In this document: in pieces, positions 26,081 through 34,732 of the stretch
How positions within the stretch are numbered: the stretch's first letter is position 1
Layout: the number at the start of each line of letters is the position of its first letter
Origin: Limiplasma sp958448555
Lineage (GTDB): Bacteria > Bacillota > Clostridia > Christensenellales > Aristaeellaceae
Assembly (NCBI GenBank): GCA_958448555.1
Contig: CAUDEL010000009.1
Span: forward strand, 5,304 to 69,303
Direction of reading: 5' to 3'
DNA: 64,000 nt
The notes under the pieces: generated by a model
What the model was told of the DNA's origin: nothing
Database searches by the model: none
The model's input: the letters and a program-made list of their open reading frames with translations, nothing else
Program-made: the position numbers and the translations under genes

Positions 26081-26938
26081 TCACACCGGCAGGTCGATGC
26101 CGCTGCACTTTTTCTCCAGCATCAGGCGGATCAAATCCACGATATGTGCGCCCGCCTCCACCGCCGGCGTGCCGCCCCGGTGGATGTTGGCCAGCACCGT
26201 TCGCCGGCTCTCAGCCATGCCCACCGTCGGCCGGTAGGCGATGTAGGCGCTCATGCTCTCGGCCGTCACAAGGCCCGGCCGCTCGCCCAGCAGCACACAT
26301 ACCACGTCCGCCGGCAGTCCGTCCCCGATCTGGTCCATGGTGGCCACCCGCCCGAAGCGGACGAAAAACGGATCGTTGACCTTCACGCCCGCACTCTCCA
26401 AACCCTTTCGGATCACGGGGAGGATGTCGGCGGCATTGGCCGTCACGGCGGTGGAAGAGAGGCCGTCCGCTACATAGATCACGGCCCGCACATCCCCCGC
26501 GATGGAATCGCGGATGGCGCGGAGCGTGTCCGGGGCAAAGACACGACCCTTGTCCGGCCGGGTGAGGAATTCCTCGCGCGTTTCGCAGGTCGTCTGATAG
26601 ACGGGCAGATGCAGGCGCTCCAGCACCTCCGCGGGCACGTCGGAAAAGACCGACGCCTGGGCGAAGGCATGGTCGGCCTGAAAGCGCAGCATGGTCCTCG
26701 TGCGGTACCGGGCGCCAGCGTGACCCACGCCGATGCGCGCCGGGGTGCGCTCCTTCATGGCCAGAAACGCGGCGGCATCATGGGCGTTTTCCACCAGATA
26801 CAGCCTTCTGAGATCGTCCCGCTCGATGTCCGCGATCGCCTCCCGCGCGGCCGTTTCCTCCGCGGGCGCGGCGAGCCCGTCCTCGTTGAGGCGGCTGAGC
26901 AACCGCTCCACCACCGCCCGGACCTCCTGCTCGGTCAT
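26081..26938 (-). CDS. eutC: ethanolamine ammonia-lyase small subunit
   Basis: The protein is 285 aa from ATG 26938 (GGGAAGGTG upstream); the longer in-frame extension overlaps eutB and is not needed. Family blocks are PARIGVGHAGARYRTRTMLR, FQADHAFAQASVF, VFAPDTLRAIRDSI, YVADGLSSTAV, VCVLLGERPGL and AYIAYRPTVGMAE. With EutB it forms the adenosylcobalamin-dependent lyase that splits ethanolamine into acetaldehyde and ammonia. It follows eutB by 26 bp. Confidence 0.95.
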   Translation of the reverse strand: MTEQEVRAVVERLLSRLNEDGLAAPAEETAAREAIADIERDDLRRLYLVENAHDAAAFLAMKERTPARIGVGHAGARYRTRTMLRFQADHAFAQASVFSDVPAEVLERLHLPVYQTTCETREEFLTRPDKGRVFAPDTLRAIRDSIAGDVRAVIYVADGLSSTAVTANAADILPVIRKGLESAGVKVNDPFFVRFGRVATMDQIGDGLPADVVCVLLGERPGLVTAESMSAYIAYRPTVGMAESRRTVLANIHRGGTPAVEAGAHIVDLIRLMLEKKCSGIDLPV

Positions 26939-26964
26939 GGCGTTCACCTTCCCTTCCCTGCGGC

Positions 26965-28320
26965 TCACAGGAACACCGACGCATCCCCTGCGTTGGGCCC
27001 GAGCCTTCCGTCCTGCCACAGCCCCCAACGCTCCAGCCACCGGGCAAAGGGCCGGATGGGCGAAAGCCCGAGCGCCTCGCGCACGGCGGCGACATCATGG
27101 TAGCCGGTGGACTGGTAATTGAGCATCACGTCATCGGCGTGCGGCACGCCCATAAAGTAGTTGCAGCCCGCCGAGGCCAGCAGCACGGCCAGGTTTTCGT
27201 TGTCGTTCTGGTCGGCGCGCATGTGGTTGGTATAGCAGCAGTCGCATCCCATGGGCAGGCCATGCAGCTTGCCCATGAAGTGGTCCTCCAGCCCCGCGCG
27301 GATGAACTGGCGGCTGTCATAGAGATACTCCGGGCCGATGAAGCCAACCACGGTGTTGACCAAAAACGGCGAAAAGTGCCGTGCAAAGCCATAGCAGCGC
27401 GATTCCATGGTGAGCTGATCCCAGCCGTTATGCGCATCGGAGGACAGCTCGCTCCCCTGCCCCGTCTCAAAGTAGAGCTGGTTGGGTCCGTGCGAGGTCC
27501 CCTCGCGCGCCATCATATCGCGGGCCTGGGCGATCAGCTCCGCGCTGATGCCAAAGGCCGCGTTGCCCTTTTCCGACCCGGCGATGCTCTGGAACATCAA
27601 ATCGCAGGGCGCGCCGTTTTTCACCGCCTCCATCTGCGTGGTGATATGCGCCAGCACACAGATCTGGGTGGGGATGTCGTAGCGCCGCTTGAGCTCGTCA
27701 AAGCGGGTGAGGATGGCCTGCACGCTCGCGGTGGAGGCGTCCACGGGGTTGAGGCCGATCACCGCGTCGCCCATGCCGTAGGACAGCCCCTCCAGCACGC
27801 TGGCGGTGATGCCCTCCACGTCGTCCGTGGGATGGTTGGGCTGGAGCCGCGCCGAGAGCGTGCCCGGCTCGCCGATGGTGGTCACGCAGGTGGCCGTCAC
27901 GCGCATGCGCGCGGCCGCGTAGATCAGATCGAGGTTGGACATGAGCTTGCAGACCGCGGCGATCACTTCGCTGGAAAGGCCGCGCCGCATGCGCGAAAGC
28001 TCCTCGGGCGCGGCGGAAAGAATCCGCTCCCGAAGCGCCCCGATGCTCAGGTCCTGATACTCCCGGTAGACCTTCTGGTTCAAGCCGTCCAAAATCAGCC
28101 GGGTAACCTCGTCCTGCTCATAGGGCACGGCGGGATGCTCGCAGATGTCCCGCACCGTCAGTTCGCTGAGCACGATGCGCGCGGCGACGCGCTCCTGCGG
28201 CGTTTCCGCCGCCACCCCGCAAAGCTGGTCCCCCGATTTTTCCTCATTGGCCTTTCCCATGACCTCCCGCACATCCCGGAAGGAATAGGTATGGCCTCCC
28301 AGACATACGCTTAGCCGCAA
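26965..28320 (-). CDS. eutB: ethanolamine ammonia-lyase large subunit
   Basis: The protein is 451 aa from TTG 28320, chosen because GGAGG lies 8 nt upstream and the length then matches the roughly 453 aa of EutB. Blocks are GHTYSFRDVREVMGKANEEK near the start, ARLQPNHPTDDVEGITA, SYGMGDAVIGLNPVDA, LMFQSIAGSEKGNAAFGI, NQLYFETGQGSELSS and DCCYTNHMRADQNDNENL. These are catalytic and cobalamin-contacting regions of the large subunit. It starts 5 bp after eutA stops. Confidence 0.97.
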   Translation of the reverse strand: MRLSVCLGGHTYSFRDVREVMGKANEEKSGDQLCGVAAETPQERVAARIVLSELTVRDICEHPAVPYEQDEVTRLILDGLNQKVYREYQDLSIGALRERILSAAPEELSRMRRGLSSEVIAAVCKLMSNLDLIYAAARMRVTATCVTTIGEPGTLSARLQPNHPTDDVEGITASVLEGLSYGMGDAVIGLNPVDASTASVQAILTRFDELKRRYDIPTQICVLAHITTQMEAVKNGAPCDLMFQSIAGSEKGNAAFGISAELIAQARDMMAREGTSHGPNQLYFETGQGSELSSDAHNGWDQLTMESRCYGFARHFSPFLVNTVVGFIGPEYLYDSRQFIRAGLEDHFMGKLHGLPMGCDCCYTNHMRADQNDNENLAVLLASAGCNYFMGVPHADDVMLNYQSTGYHDVAAVREALGLSPIRPFARWLERWGLWQDGRLGPNAGDASVFL

Positions 28321-28325
28321 AGCCC

Positions 28326-29735
28326 TTACCTCCCCGCTGCAAACGCAAGCGTCTTTACGATCACCGGGATCACCCGTCCGCCCGACAGCGGCACCCCGAT
28401 ATCCACCGTGTCGCCGTAGGTCAGCGCGATCCCGTCCATGCACAGAAACGGTGTGTCCTTCGGCCACAGGCGCATAAGCGCCTGTCCCAGCGCCTTGGCC
28501 ATATCCTGACGCAGAATCAGCACCTTGGGCGAGTAAGGCGCCATGGCCGCCGCCAGCGCCTGCGCGGCCCGCTCCACCAGCTCAAAGCCGGGCGCCGTCA
28601 CGCCTTCCATGCAGATGGCGCACTCACCGTCAAAGATGCGGTACTGCTCCCTGACCGCGGCCTCCAGGCCCGGCAGGTCCTCCGGGCCGCGGAAGGGCAC
28701 CTTGCCCGTGGGCAGGGAGGGAAGCGGAAAGGTCATTCCCTGATAGCAGATCGTGCTGCCGGAGACAGCCACGCTGTAGGCGCCCGCACCGATTACCGTG
28801 GCGTAGCTGCGCTCGGCGGGCCTGACCACGTGCCCGGCGCTGAAAAACAGGGAACCGGCCAACGCCCGGCCCAGCGCCCCGCCCAGATCATGGAAGCGCT
28901 CCGTCTGCGCGTCCGTTCCATAGATACATTCCGCAACGCCCCCGGAAAACGTGTACAGATCCGGCTTGCCCACGTCCGGCAGGCATGCGTCCACGCACAG
29001 CGCGTCGTGCAGCGGGCTGCGCGGCCTCAGCCCCGCCGCCTCCTCCAGCACGGCGGCCATGCGCCGCGCCAGGCGCTCGGTTTCCACGCCCGCAAGCGTC
29101 CGTCCCGGCTCGAGCAAAACGCCCGCGTCCCGGGCGATCCGCTCCATCGCCGGGGAAAAGGAAAGGACGGTTCGGTTGTCCTCCTCAAAGCGCAACAGCC
29201 GCCCCCCGATGTCCAGACAGCCGGTGGCCACAGGCTCCCCGCGCTCAAACAGCGCCATGTTCGCCGTGCCCCCGCCGATGTCGGTATTGAGCACCCGCTT
29301 GCCGCCCGTGCGCGAAAGCTCTGCCGCGCCGGACCCGCGGCCCGCGAGGATGCCCTCCAGCGCCGGGCCGGCTGTGGCGACCACAAAGTCGCCCGCCAGG
29401 CGGGAGAGCGCCTGGGCGACCGCCCGCGCGTTGTGCTTTCGCGCCGTCTCTCCCGTGATGATGACCGCACCCAGCCGGATCTGCTCCGGACGGATGCCCG
29501 CCGCATCGTATTCCCGGCTGATGATGCGCTCCACGCCCTCGGCGTCGATGGTATCCTGGGTCTTCAGGGGCGTCAGGCTCAGGGGCGCCCGGTAGAGGAT
29601 GCGCTTGTCGGTGATCTGGATGCGCGGAACCGAAAAGGCCGATGCCGTGTTGGAAAGCGTGATGGCGCTAAAGACGCACTGCGTGGTGGAGGTTCCGATA
29701 TCAATTCCCACGCTCAACAGCCTCTCCTCACGCAT
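28326..29735 (-). CDS. eutA: ethanolamine ammonia-lyase reactivating factor EutA
   Basis: The protein is 469 aa from ATG 29735 (CGGAGG 9 nt upstream). It is an actin/Hsp70-fold ATPase with LLSVGIDIGTSTTQCVFS (phosphate loop), VLNTDIGGGTANMALF (second phosphate loop) and FSGGVAECIYG (adenosine loop). It removes damaged cobalamin from EutBC and lets adenosylcobalamin back in. It is the first gene of the eut operon. A strong promoter lies about 50 nt upstream and leaves little room for the EutVW antiterminator hairpins seen in other Firmicutes. Confidence 0.95.
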   Translation of the reverse strand: MREERLLSVGIDIGTSTTQCVFSAITLSNTASAFSVPRIQITDKRILYRAPLSLTPLKTQDTIDAEGVERIISREYDAAGIRPEQIRLGAVIITGETARKHNARAVAQALSRLAGDFVVATAGPALEGILAGRGSGAAELSRTGGKRVLNTDIGGGTANMALFERGEPVATGCLDIGGRLLRFEEDNRTVLSFSPAMERIARDAGVLLEPGRTLAGVETERLARRMAAVLEEAAGLRPRSPLHDALCVDACLPDVGKPDLYTFSGGVAECIYGTDAQTERFHDLGGALGRALAGSLFFSAGHVVRPAERSYATVIGAGAYSVAVSGSTICYQGMTFPLPSLPTGKVPFRGPEDLPGLEAAVREQYRIFDGECAICMEGVTAPGFELVERAAQALAAAMAPYSPKVLILRQDMAKALGQALMRLWPKDTPFLCMDGIALTYGDTVDIGVPLSGGRVIPVIVKTLAFAAGR

Positions 29736-29784
29736 GCGTCGCTTCCTCCGTTTTCCGCTGTCGCCAAATCTCCCGGTTTTATTC

Positions 29785-29813
29785 ATTTTATATGGCAATG
29801 CATTGCTTGTCAA
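29785..29813 (-). promoter_or_regulatory. predicted eut operon promoter with palindromic spacer
   Basis: On the minus strand, a perfect TTGACA (29813-29808) and TAAAAT (29790-29785) are 17 bp apart. The spacer contains the perfect 12-bp palindrome GCAATGCATTGC (29795-29806), an apt place for a repressor. The leader to eutA is only about 45 nt. Confidence 0.7.
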
Positions 29814-29873
29814 CCATTTTTCCGCAGGGGTGCATTTGTCCCTTCGGCGCTTAAGATATTGGCTCTTTCCGGC

Positions 29874-29903
29874 TTGACATCCAATTATCCTCCCTGTTAT
29901 AAT
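29874..29903 (+). promoter_or_regulatory. predicted promoter of the ABC importer operon
   Basis: A perfect TTGACA (29874-29879) and TATAAT (29898-29903) are separated by 18 bp. It faces away from the eut promoter about 60 bp off. The leader to the binding-protein gene is roughly 205 nt. I see no known riboswitch in it, only the inverted repeat at 30048-30068. Confidence 0.75.
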
Positions 29904-30047
29904 ACCAGTATGTTGTATGCTATTCGTGCATAACTTGCCATGACACGTCATTTCTGCTCATTTTTAAAAGGGGGATTTCTGCGCTCGTTTCAGGTGGCTG
30001 GAAAGTATTTTTCTTATTTTTAACCTTTCCTTTATCTTCGTATCATT

Positions 30048-30068
30048 TCAAACAGGTACACTGTTTGA
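30048..30068 (+). promoter_or_regulatory. perfect inverted repeat in the importer leader
   Basis: TCAAACAG (30048-30055), loop GTACA, CTGTTTGA (30061-30068). It lies between promoter and start codon, so it could be an operator or an RNA hairpin. No T-run follows, so it is not a terminator. Confidence 0.45.
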
Positions 30069-30116
30069 GATTGTGTTGGACCCAATCTAACCAAAACGTG
30101 AAGGAGGAACCCGATC

Positions 30117-31223
30117 ATGAAGAAAATCCTGTGCCTCATCCTGTGTCTGACCATGCTGCTAGGCTGCACCTCCGCCCTGGCGGATGAGGCCGCCGCGGCT
30201 GCCGCCGCAGAAGCTGCCGCCACGATGACCGTTGAAGAACTGGTTGCTGCCGCTCAGGGCGAGGGCCAGTTGTTCTCCGTGGGCATGCCGGACGAGTGGG
30301 CCAACTGGAAGTCCCTGTGGGCCTATATTACCGACACCTATGGCATCAAGCACTCCGACACTGACATGTCCTCCGCCGAGGAGCTCGCCCGTTTCGCGCT
30401 GGAAGGCAAGGCTGACGCCGACATCGGCGACATCGGCATCAGCATGACCGGCGTGGCCATGGAGCAGGACCTGCTCTTGCCCTTCAAGCCCAGCACCTGG
30501 GATTCCATCCCCGACTACGCCAAGGACCCCGACGGCAAGTGGATCATGGCCTACACCTGCACCACCGCCTTCATGACCGACCTTGACAACGTCGAGAAGG
30601 CCCCCACCACCTGGGCCGAGCTGCTGGAAGGCGACTACAAGGTCTGGATCGGCGACGTTGAGAAGGCCGCCCAGGCGTATGTGGGCGTGCTTGCCTGCGC
30701 CGTGGCCTACGGCGGCGACGAGACCAACCTTGAGCCCGCCATGGACTTCTTCGCCGAGCTGGCCAAGCAGGGCCGCCTGATTACCTCCAACCCCTATGTC
30801 GAGAACATCGAAAAGGGCGAGGTCGGCGTGGCCGTGGTCTGGGACTTCAACGCGCTGGGCTATGCCGAGACCATCTATGAGTCTCAGGGTGAGGACAACG
30901 GCCGCTTTGCCATCACCATCCCGCAGGACGGCGCCGCCGCCTCCGGCTATGCCAACATCATCAACAAGTATGCCAACAACCCCTACGCCGCCATGCTCGC
31001 CCGTGAGATCATGCTCTCCGACGTGGGCCAGGAGTTCCTGGCGCTGGGCCACGCCAAGCCCATCCGCACGGACGTGAACTTCAGCGAGGAGGCTCAGGCC
31101 GCCATCCTGGACAACAGCATGTATGAGAACGTCTACCAGGTCAAGGACTGGGCCGTGTTCGACGCGACCGTCGCCGCGCTGCCCGAGCTGTGGGCCGAGA
31201 ACGTCGCCATCTACATGAACTGA
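30117..31223 (+). CDS. ABC transporter substrate-binding protein (PotD/iron-type)
   Basis: This 368-aa exported binding protein has a signal peptide with a lipobox-like LLGC (Cys17), so it may be a lipoprotein. An unusual Ala-rich stretch follows (residues about 24-36). The mature fold is the periplasmic-binding type II class, with GDIGISMTGVAMEQDLLLPF, TTAFMTDLDNVEKAPTTWAE and a hinge region ending VGVAVVWDF. It resembles polyamine, iron(III) and thiamine binding proteins; the ligand cannot be told. AAGGAGG lies before the ATG. It heads an operon with two permeases, an ATPase and corrinoid-type genes. Confidence 0.9.
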   Translation: MKKILCLILCLTMLLGCTSALADEAAAAAAAEAAATMTVEELVAAAQGEGQLFSVGMPDEWANWKSLWAYITDTYGIKHSDTDMSSAEELARFALEGKADADIGDIGISMTGVAMEQDLLLPFKPSTWDSIPDYAKDPDGKWIMAYTCTTAFMTDLDNVEKAPTTWAELLEGDYKVWIGDVEKAAQAYVGVLACAVAYGGDETNLEPAMDFFAELAKQGRLITSNPYVENIEKGEVGVAVVWDFNALGYAETIYESQGEDNGRFAITIPQDGAAASGYANIINKYANNPYAAMLAREIMLSDVGQEFLALGHAKPIRTDVNFSEEAQAAILDNSMYENVYQVKDWAVFDATVAALPELWAENVAIYMN

Positions 31224-31239
31224 TAACAGGCATCCGTCC

Positions 31240-31327
31240 GCCCGCCGGCGCGCCCAACTCTGCCGGCGGGCTTACCGATGTCAGGAGGGGCGGCTTCCCG
31301 GACCGTTCCGGCCGTGGAGCCGCCCCT
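31240..31327 (+). other. two strong intercistronic hairpins
   Basis: GCCCGCCGGC (31240-31249) pairs with GCCGGCGGGC (31262-31271), and AGGGGCGGCT (31286-31295) with AGCCGCCCCT (31318-31327). Neither is followed by a T-run. Such stems after a binding-protein gene usually protect its mRNA and lower permease expression relative to it. The remaining spacer to 31418 holds no gene. Confidence 0.7.
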
Positions 31328-31418
31328 TCCTCGCTTATGCGGACGTCCCGGAGGACCCCGCGCGGCGAAAACAGCCCGGCGCAAGGCGCCATCCTCACAT
31401 CGGAAGGGGGCTACCCGC

Positions 31419-32282
31419 TTGAAAAGGAAGCGGAAGCTGAACGGCTTTTATCTATCCACGATGAGCATCTTTCTGCTGTTTATCCTGGCGTTTATGGCGT
31501 TGCCGGTCATCAAGCTGATTTCCTCGGCGCTTACCGCGCAGGCGACGCAAACCTTCTCCTTTGAAAACTTTGAAAACATCTTCACCAGCGCCTATTATGC
31601 CCAGAGCTTCGGCAACAGCCTCAAGCTCTCGCTTCAGTGCAGCGTCTACGGCATCATCATCGCGCTCTTCTGCTCCTATGCCATCACCCGCTTCGTCTCC
31701 GAAAAGACGCAGAACAATTTGCTGGTCGTCGTCAACATGACCTCCAATTTCGCGGGCCTCCCGCTTGGCTTTGCCTTGACCCTGCTGCTGGGCACCACCG
31801 GCATTTTCGTCATCCTGCTCCAGCAGATGGGCATTGACATCACCCAGAATTTCTCCATCTACTCCGTTCAGGGCCTGGTCATCGCCTATACCTATTTCCA
31901 GGTTCCGCTGGGGATCATGCTGCTCTATCCCATCTACCGCGGCATCCGGGACGACTGGAAGGAAGCCGCCTCCATCCTGGGCGCCTCCAACGTACAGTTC
32001 TGGCTGCGCATCGGGATCCCGGCCATTTTGCCCAGTATTCTCTCCACCTTCACGGTGCTCTTTGCCAACGCGATGGGCGCCTATGCAACCGCCTATTACC
32101 TGGTATCGTCCAGCTATAATATCGTGCCCATCCGCATCAGCGCCCTCATGAGCGGCGACGTGCGCACCAAGCCGGAGCTGGGCAGCGCCCTGGCCGTCAC
32201 CCTGGCGCTTGTGCTGATCGTGGCCATGCTGCTCAACGACTGGGCCTCCCGCGTGGCGGGCAGAAGGGGGCTGAAATCATGA
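31419..32282 (+). CDS. ABC transporter permease (PotB-like)
   Basis: The protein is 287 aa from TTG 31419, which is placed by GGAAGGGGG eight bases upstream; longer in-frame starts would run through the hairpins. A membrane segment lies near the N-terminus (STMSIFLLFILAFMALPVI) and several follow. The ATPase-contact EAA-type loop is DWKEAASILGASNVQFWLRI. It overlaps the next permease by 4 nt (ATGA). The PotB/AfuB class imports small cations or metal complexes. Confidence 0.9.
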   Translation: MKRKRKLNGFYLSTMSIFLLFILAFMALPVIKLISSALTAQATQTFSFENFENIFTSAYYAQSFGNSLKLSLQCSVYGIIIALFCSYAITRFVSEKTQNNLLVVVNMTSNFAGLPLGFALTLLLGTTGIFVILLQQMGIDITQNFSIYSVQGLVIAYTYFQVPLGIMLLYPIYRGIRDDWKEAASILGASNVQFWLRIGIPAILPSILSTFTVLFANAMGAYATAYYLVSSSYNIVPIRISALMSGDVRTKPELGSALAVTLALVLIVAMLLNDWASRVAGRRGLKS

Positions 32283-33085
32283 AGAAAAAGACCGCTCTCG
32301 GCCCCAAAATCATCATTGCCATCCTGATGGTCTATCTGTTCTTGCCCTTCTTTATCACGCTGGTCTATTCGCTGACCGATATGTGGAACATCACCGTACT
32401 GCCGGAGAGCTATACGCTCAAGTTCTACGTTGAGATGTTCACCTCCGAGCGCTTCTGGATGGCCATCGGCCGCAGCATCTTCATCAGCACCGTCAGCGTG
32501 GCGCTGGCCGTGCTGGTGATGACGCCGGTGGTGTTCGCCATCGCGGCGTTTTCGCCCAAGCTGGAAAGCGCGATGAAGATCATCACGCTCCTTCCCTATG
32601 CCATTCCCGGCGTCATCAGCGCCGCCGCGCTTCTGCGGGCCTACGGCGGCACCGACCTTCCCATGGTGCTGGTGCTGGCGGGTGCCTATTTCGTGCTGGT
32701 GATGCCGCTGGTGTACTCCGGCATCAACAACGCCATGCACGCCATCGACATCGTGCCCGTCACGGAGGCGGCGCGCGTGCTGGGCGCCTCCACATGGACG
32801 ACCTTCCTGCGCATCATCGTGCCGGGCATCGCGCCGGGTATTCTGGTCAGCACGCTTCTGAGCTTCTCGACGCTGTTTGGCGAGTTCGTGGTCGCCAACC
32901 TGCTCATTGGCGGCAGCTTTGAGACCGTGCAGATTTATCTGTATCTCATCATGAAGCAGACGGGTCACCTGTCCAGCGCTGTGGTGGTCATCTACGTGTT
33001 TATCATGACCGTCATCTGCGCGGCGGTGATGAAGCTGTCCAGCGGCAAGAAGGAAAACAAGCAGCTTAAGGAGGAGAAGCCATGA
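32279..33085 (+). CDS. ABC transporter permease (PotC-like)
   Basis: This 268-aa protein has six predicted membrane segments, starting IIIAILMVYLFLPFFITLVY. The EAA-type loop is VTEAARVLGASTWTTFLRII followed by VPG. It is overlapped by 4 nt on each side, so its expression is tightly coupled to the other permease and to the ATPase. Confidence 0.92.
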   Translation: MKKKTALGPKIIIAILMVYLFLPFFITLVYSLTDMWNITVLPESYTLKFYVEMFTSERFWMAIGRSIFISTVSVALAVLVMTPVVFAIAAFSPKLESAMKIITLLPYAIPGVISAAALLRAYGGTDLPMVLVLAGAYFVLVMPLVYSGINNAMHAIDIVPVTEAARVLGASTWTTFLRIIVPGIAPGILVSTLLSFSTLFGEFVVANLLIGGSFETVQIYLYLIMKQTGHLSSAVVVIYVFIMTVICAAVMKLSSGKKENKQLKEEKP

Positions 33086-34092
33086 GCTCCTATATTGAGA
33101 TTCGCAACGTGGTCAAGAGTTTTGGAAGCAATACGGTCCTCAAGCATATCAATCTGGATGTCAACGAGGGTGAAATGGTCACCCTGCTGGGCCCCTCCGG
33201 CTGCGGAAAGTCGACTTTGCTGCGCGCCATCGCCGGCCTCAACGACGTGGATGAGGGCAGCGTCTTTATCGACGGCAGGGACGTCACGCACGTCGATGTG
33301 CGCCAGCGTCAGGTGGGCATGGTCTTTCAAAGCTACGCCCTGTTTCCCAACATGACGGCGGCGCAGAACGTGGCCTTCGGCCTGTCCATCAAGAAGCTGC
33401 CCAAGGAGGAAATTCAGCAAAAGGTGTCCGCCATGATCGAGCTGGTGGGCCTCAAGGGCAAGGAAAACCAACGTCCCAGCCAGCTTTCGGGCGGCCAGCA
33501 GCAGCGTGTGGCGCTGGCCCGCGCGCTGGTGATGGAGCCCAAGGTGCTGCTTCTGGACGAGCCGCTCTCCGCACTGGATGCCCAGATCCGTCAGAACCTG
33601 CGCGTGCAGATTCGCGAGATCCAGCAGGACATGCACATCACCGCCATCTTCGTCACCCACGATCAGGAGGAGGCCATGGCCATCTCCGACCGCGTATGCG
33701 TGATGCACGGCGGCGTGATCGCCCAGGAGGGCGCGCCCGAGACGCTCTATAAGCAGCCCAAAACCGAGTTCGTCGCCCGCTTCATCGGCCATTACAACGT
33801 CTATGAGCCCGCTCAGGCGGCCGGCCTGCTGGGGATCAAGCCCGAGAGCGGCTGCAAGGTCGTCGCCATCCGTCCCGAAGCGTTTACGCTGGAGGGCGGC
33901 GAAAACAAGCTGCGCCTGGACGGGCGCGTGGTCCGCAGCTCGATGCTGGGCAGCGTGACCCGCTATCAGCTCGACTGCGGCGGCGTGCCGGTCAGCCTGG
34001 AGCTGCTCAACCATGACACGCGCCATCTCAGCATCGGCGAGGATGTGGCGTTCTATGTCAACGACAAAAACGTCCTGCGCATCCATGAATAA
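33082..34092 (+). CDS. ABC transporter ATP-binding protein (PotA/FbpC-like)
   Basis: This 336-aa ATPase has Walker A GPSGCGKST (about residue 38), signature LSGGQQQRVALARAL (about 137), Walker B VLLLDEPLSALD and the switch His in IFVTHDQEEAM. A C-terminal TOBE-type regulatory domain follows (about 255-336; VVAIRPEAFTLEGGENKLRL). It powers the importer. Its stop overlaps the start of the corrinoid-type gene (ATGAATAA). Confidence 0.95.
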   Translation: MSSYIEIRNVVKSFGSNTVLKHINLDVNEGEMVTLLGPSGCGKSTLLRAIAGLNDVDEGSVFIDGRDVTHVDVRQRQVGMVFQSYALFPNMTAAQNVAFGLSIKKLPKEEIQQKVSAMIELVGLKGKENQRPSQLSGGQQQRVALARALVMEPKVLLLDEPLSALDAQIRQNLRVQIREIQQDMHITAIFVTHDQEEAMAISDRVCVMHGGVIAQEGAPETLYKQPKTEFVARFIGHYNVYEPAQAAGLLGIKPESGCKVVAIRPEAFTLEGGENKLRLDGRVVRSSMLGSVTRYQLDCGGVPVSLELLNHDTRHLSIGEDVAFYVNDKNVLRIHE

Positions 34093-34732
34093 AGCCCTTT
34101 GTGCCTCGCTTGCGCAGTTTCTTTCCCTGAAGGAGGAAGAACGCTTCTTTGCGCAAACGCTGCTGTGCGGCGACTCGCAGGGGATGCGCAAGCTGACGCC
34201 CGGCATGTCTCCCCGGCGGCTGGCGAGTTTGACGAAGGAGGGAATGTGTTTCCTTCTGGAGAAATATCGTCTTGGTTTTCTGCCATTCTGTCAGCTCACC
34301 GCCGCCGCGCAGGCTGCCATACCCCTCGCCGGCCCTTCCCCGCATGACCCGCCCGCCGTGTGCATCGGCTCCCTCGCGGGAGATCCGAGCGCGGCGGGCA
34401 AAAACTTTATGAAGATGCTCCTGTGCGCCGTCGGGGTGCCGGTGCTGGACCTGGGCGTGGAGGTGGAGCCGGGGGCGTTTGTTGACGCCATCGAGCGCCA
34501 TCACCTGCGCTGCGCCGTATGCTCGGTCTTTGTTCCCGCCCTTGTGGACAAAGTCGCCGCCGTGGACCTTTTGGCCCGGGAGCGCGGCCTGCGCGCCCGC
34601 TTCCGCCTTGCCGCCGGCGGCGCTGCGATAAACGCGGAGGCGCTGGCGGCTACGGGGGTGGACTGCCTGGAAACCGATACCGCCCTGGTGGCGCTGAAGG
34701 TGATGACATGGCTGAGACAACCATTGTCCTGA
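34085..34732 (+). CDS. corrinoid-binding-domain-like protein lacking the cobalt-ligand His
   Basis: This 215-aa protein is built like the cognate corrinoid proteins of methyltransferase systems. It has a helical cap (about 1-85), then a Rossmann-type B12-binding domain. Where those have G-D-x-H-x-x-G-K-N, this has AGDPSAAGKNF: the Asp and the GKN remain but His is replaced by Ser. The fold continues VPVLDLGVEVEPGAFVDAIE, VCSVFVPALV and RLAAGGAAI. It may bind cobalamin without His ligation, or another ligand. It is translationally coupled to the ABC ATPase and to the next gene, which has a MetH-activation look. Confidence 0.75.
   Translation: MNKALCASLAQFLSLKEEERFFAQTLLCGDSQGMRKLTPGMSPRRLASLTKEGMCFLLEKYRLGFLPFCQLTAAAQAAIPLAGPSPHDPPAVCIGSLAGDPSAAGKNFMKMLLCAVGVPVLDLGVEVEPGAFVDAIERHHLRCAVCSVFVPALVDKVAAVDLLARERGLRARFRLAAGGAAINAEALAATGVDCLETDTALVALKVMTWLRQPLS

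Noticed and set aside
29736..29784. B12 riboswitch or EutV antiterminator site upstream of eutA
   Set aside because: The leader between the promoter and the start is only about 45 nt and shows no pair of hairpins and no B12 box.
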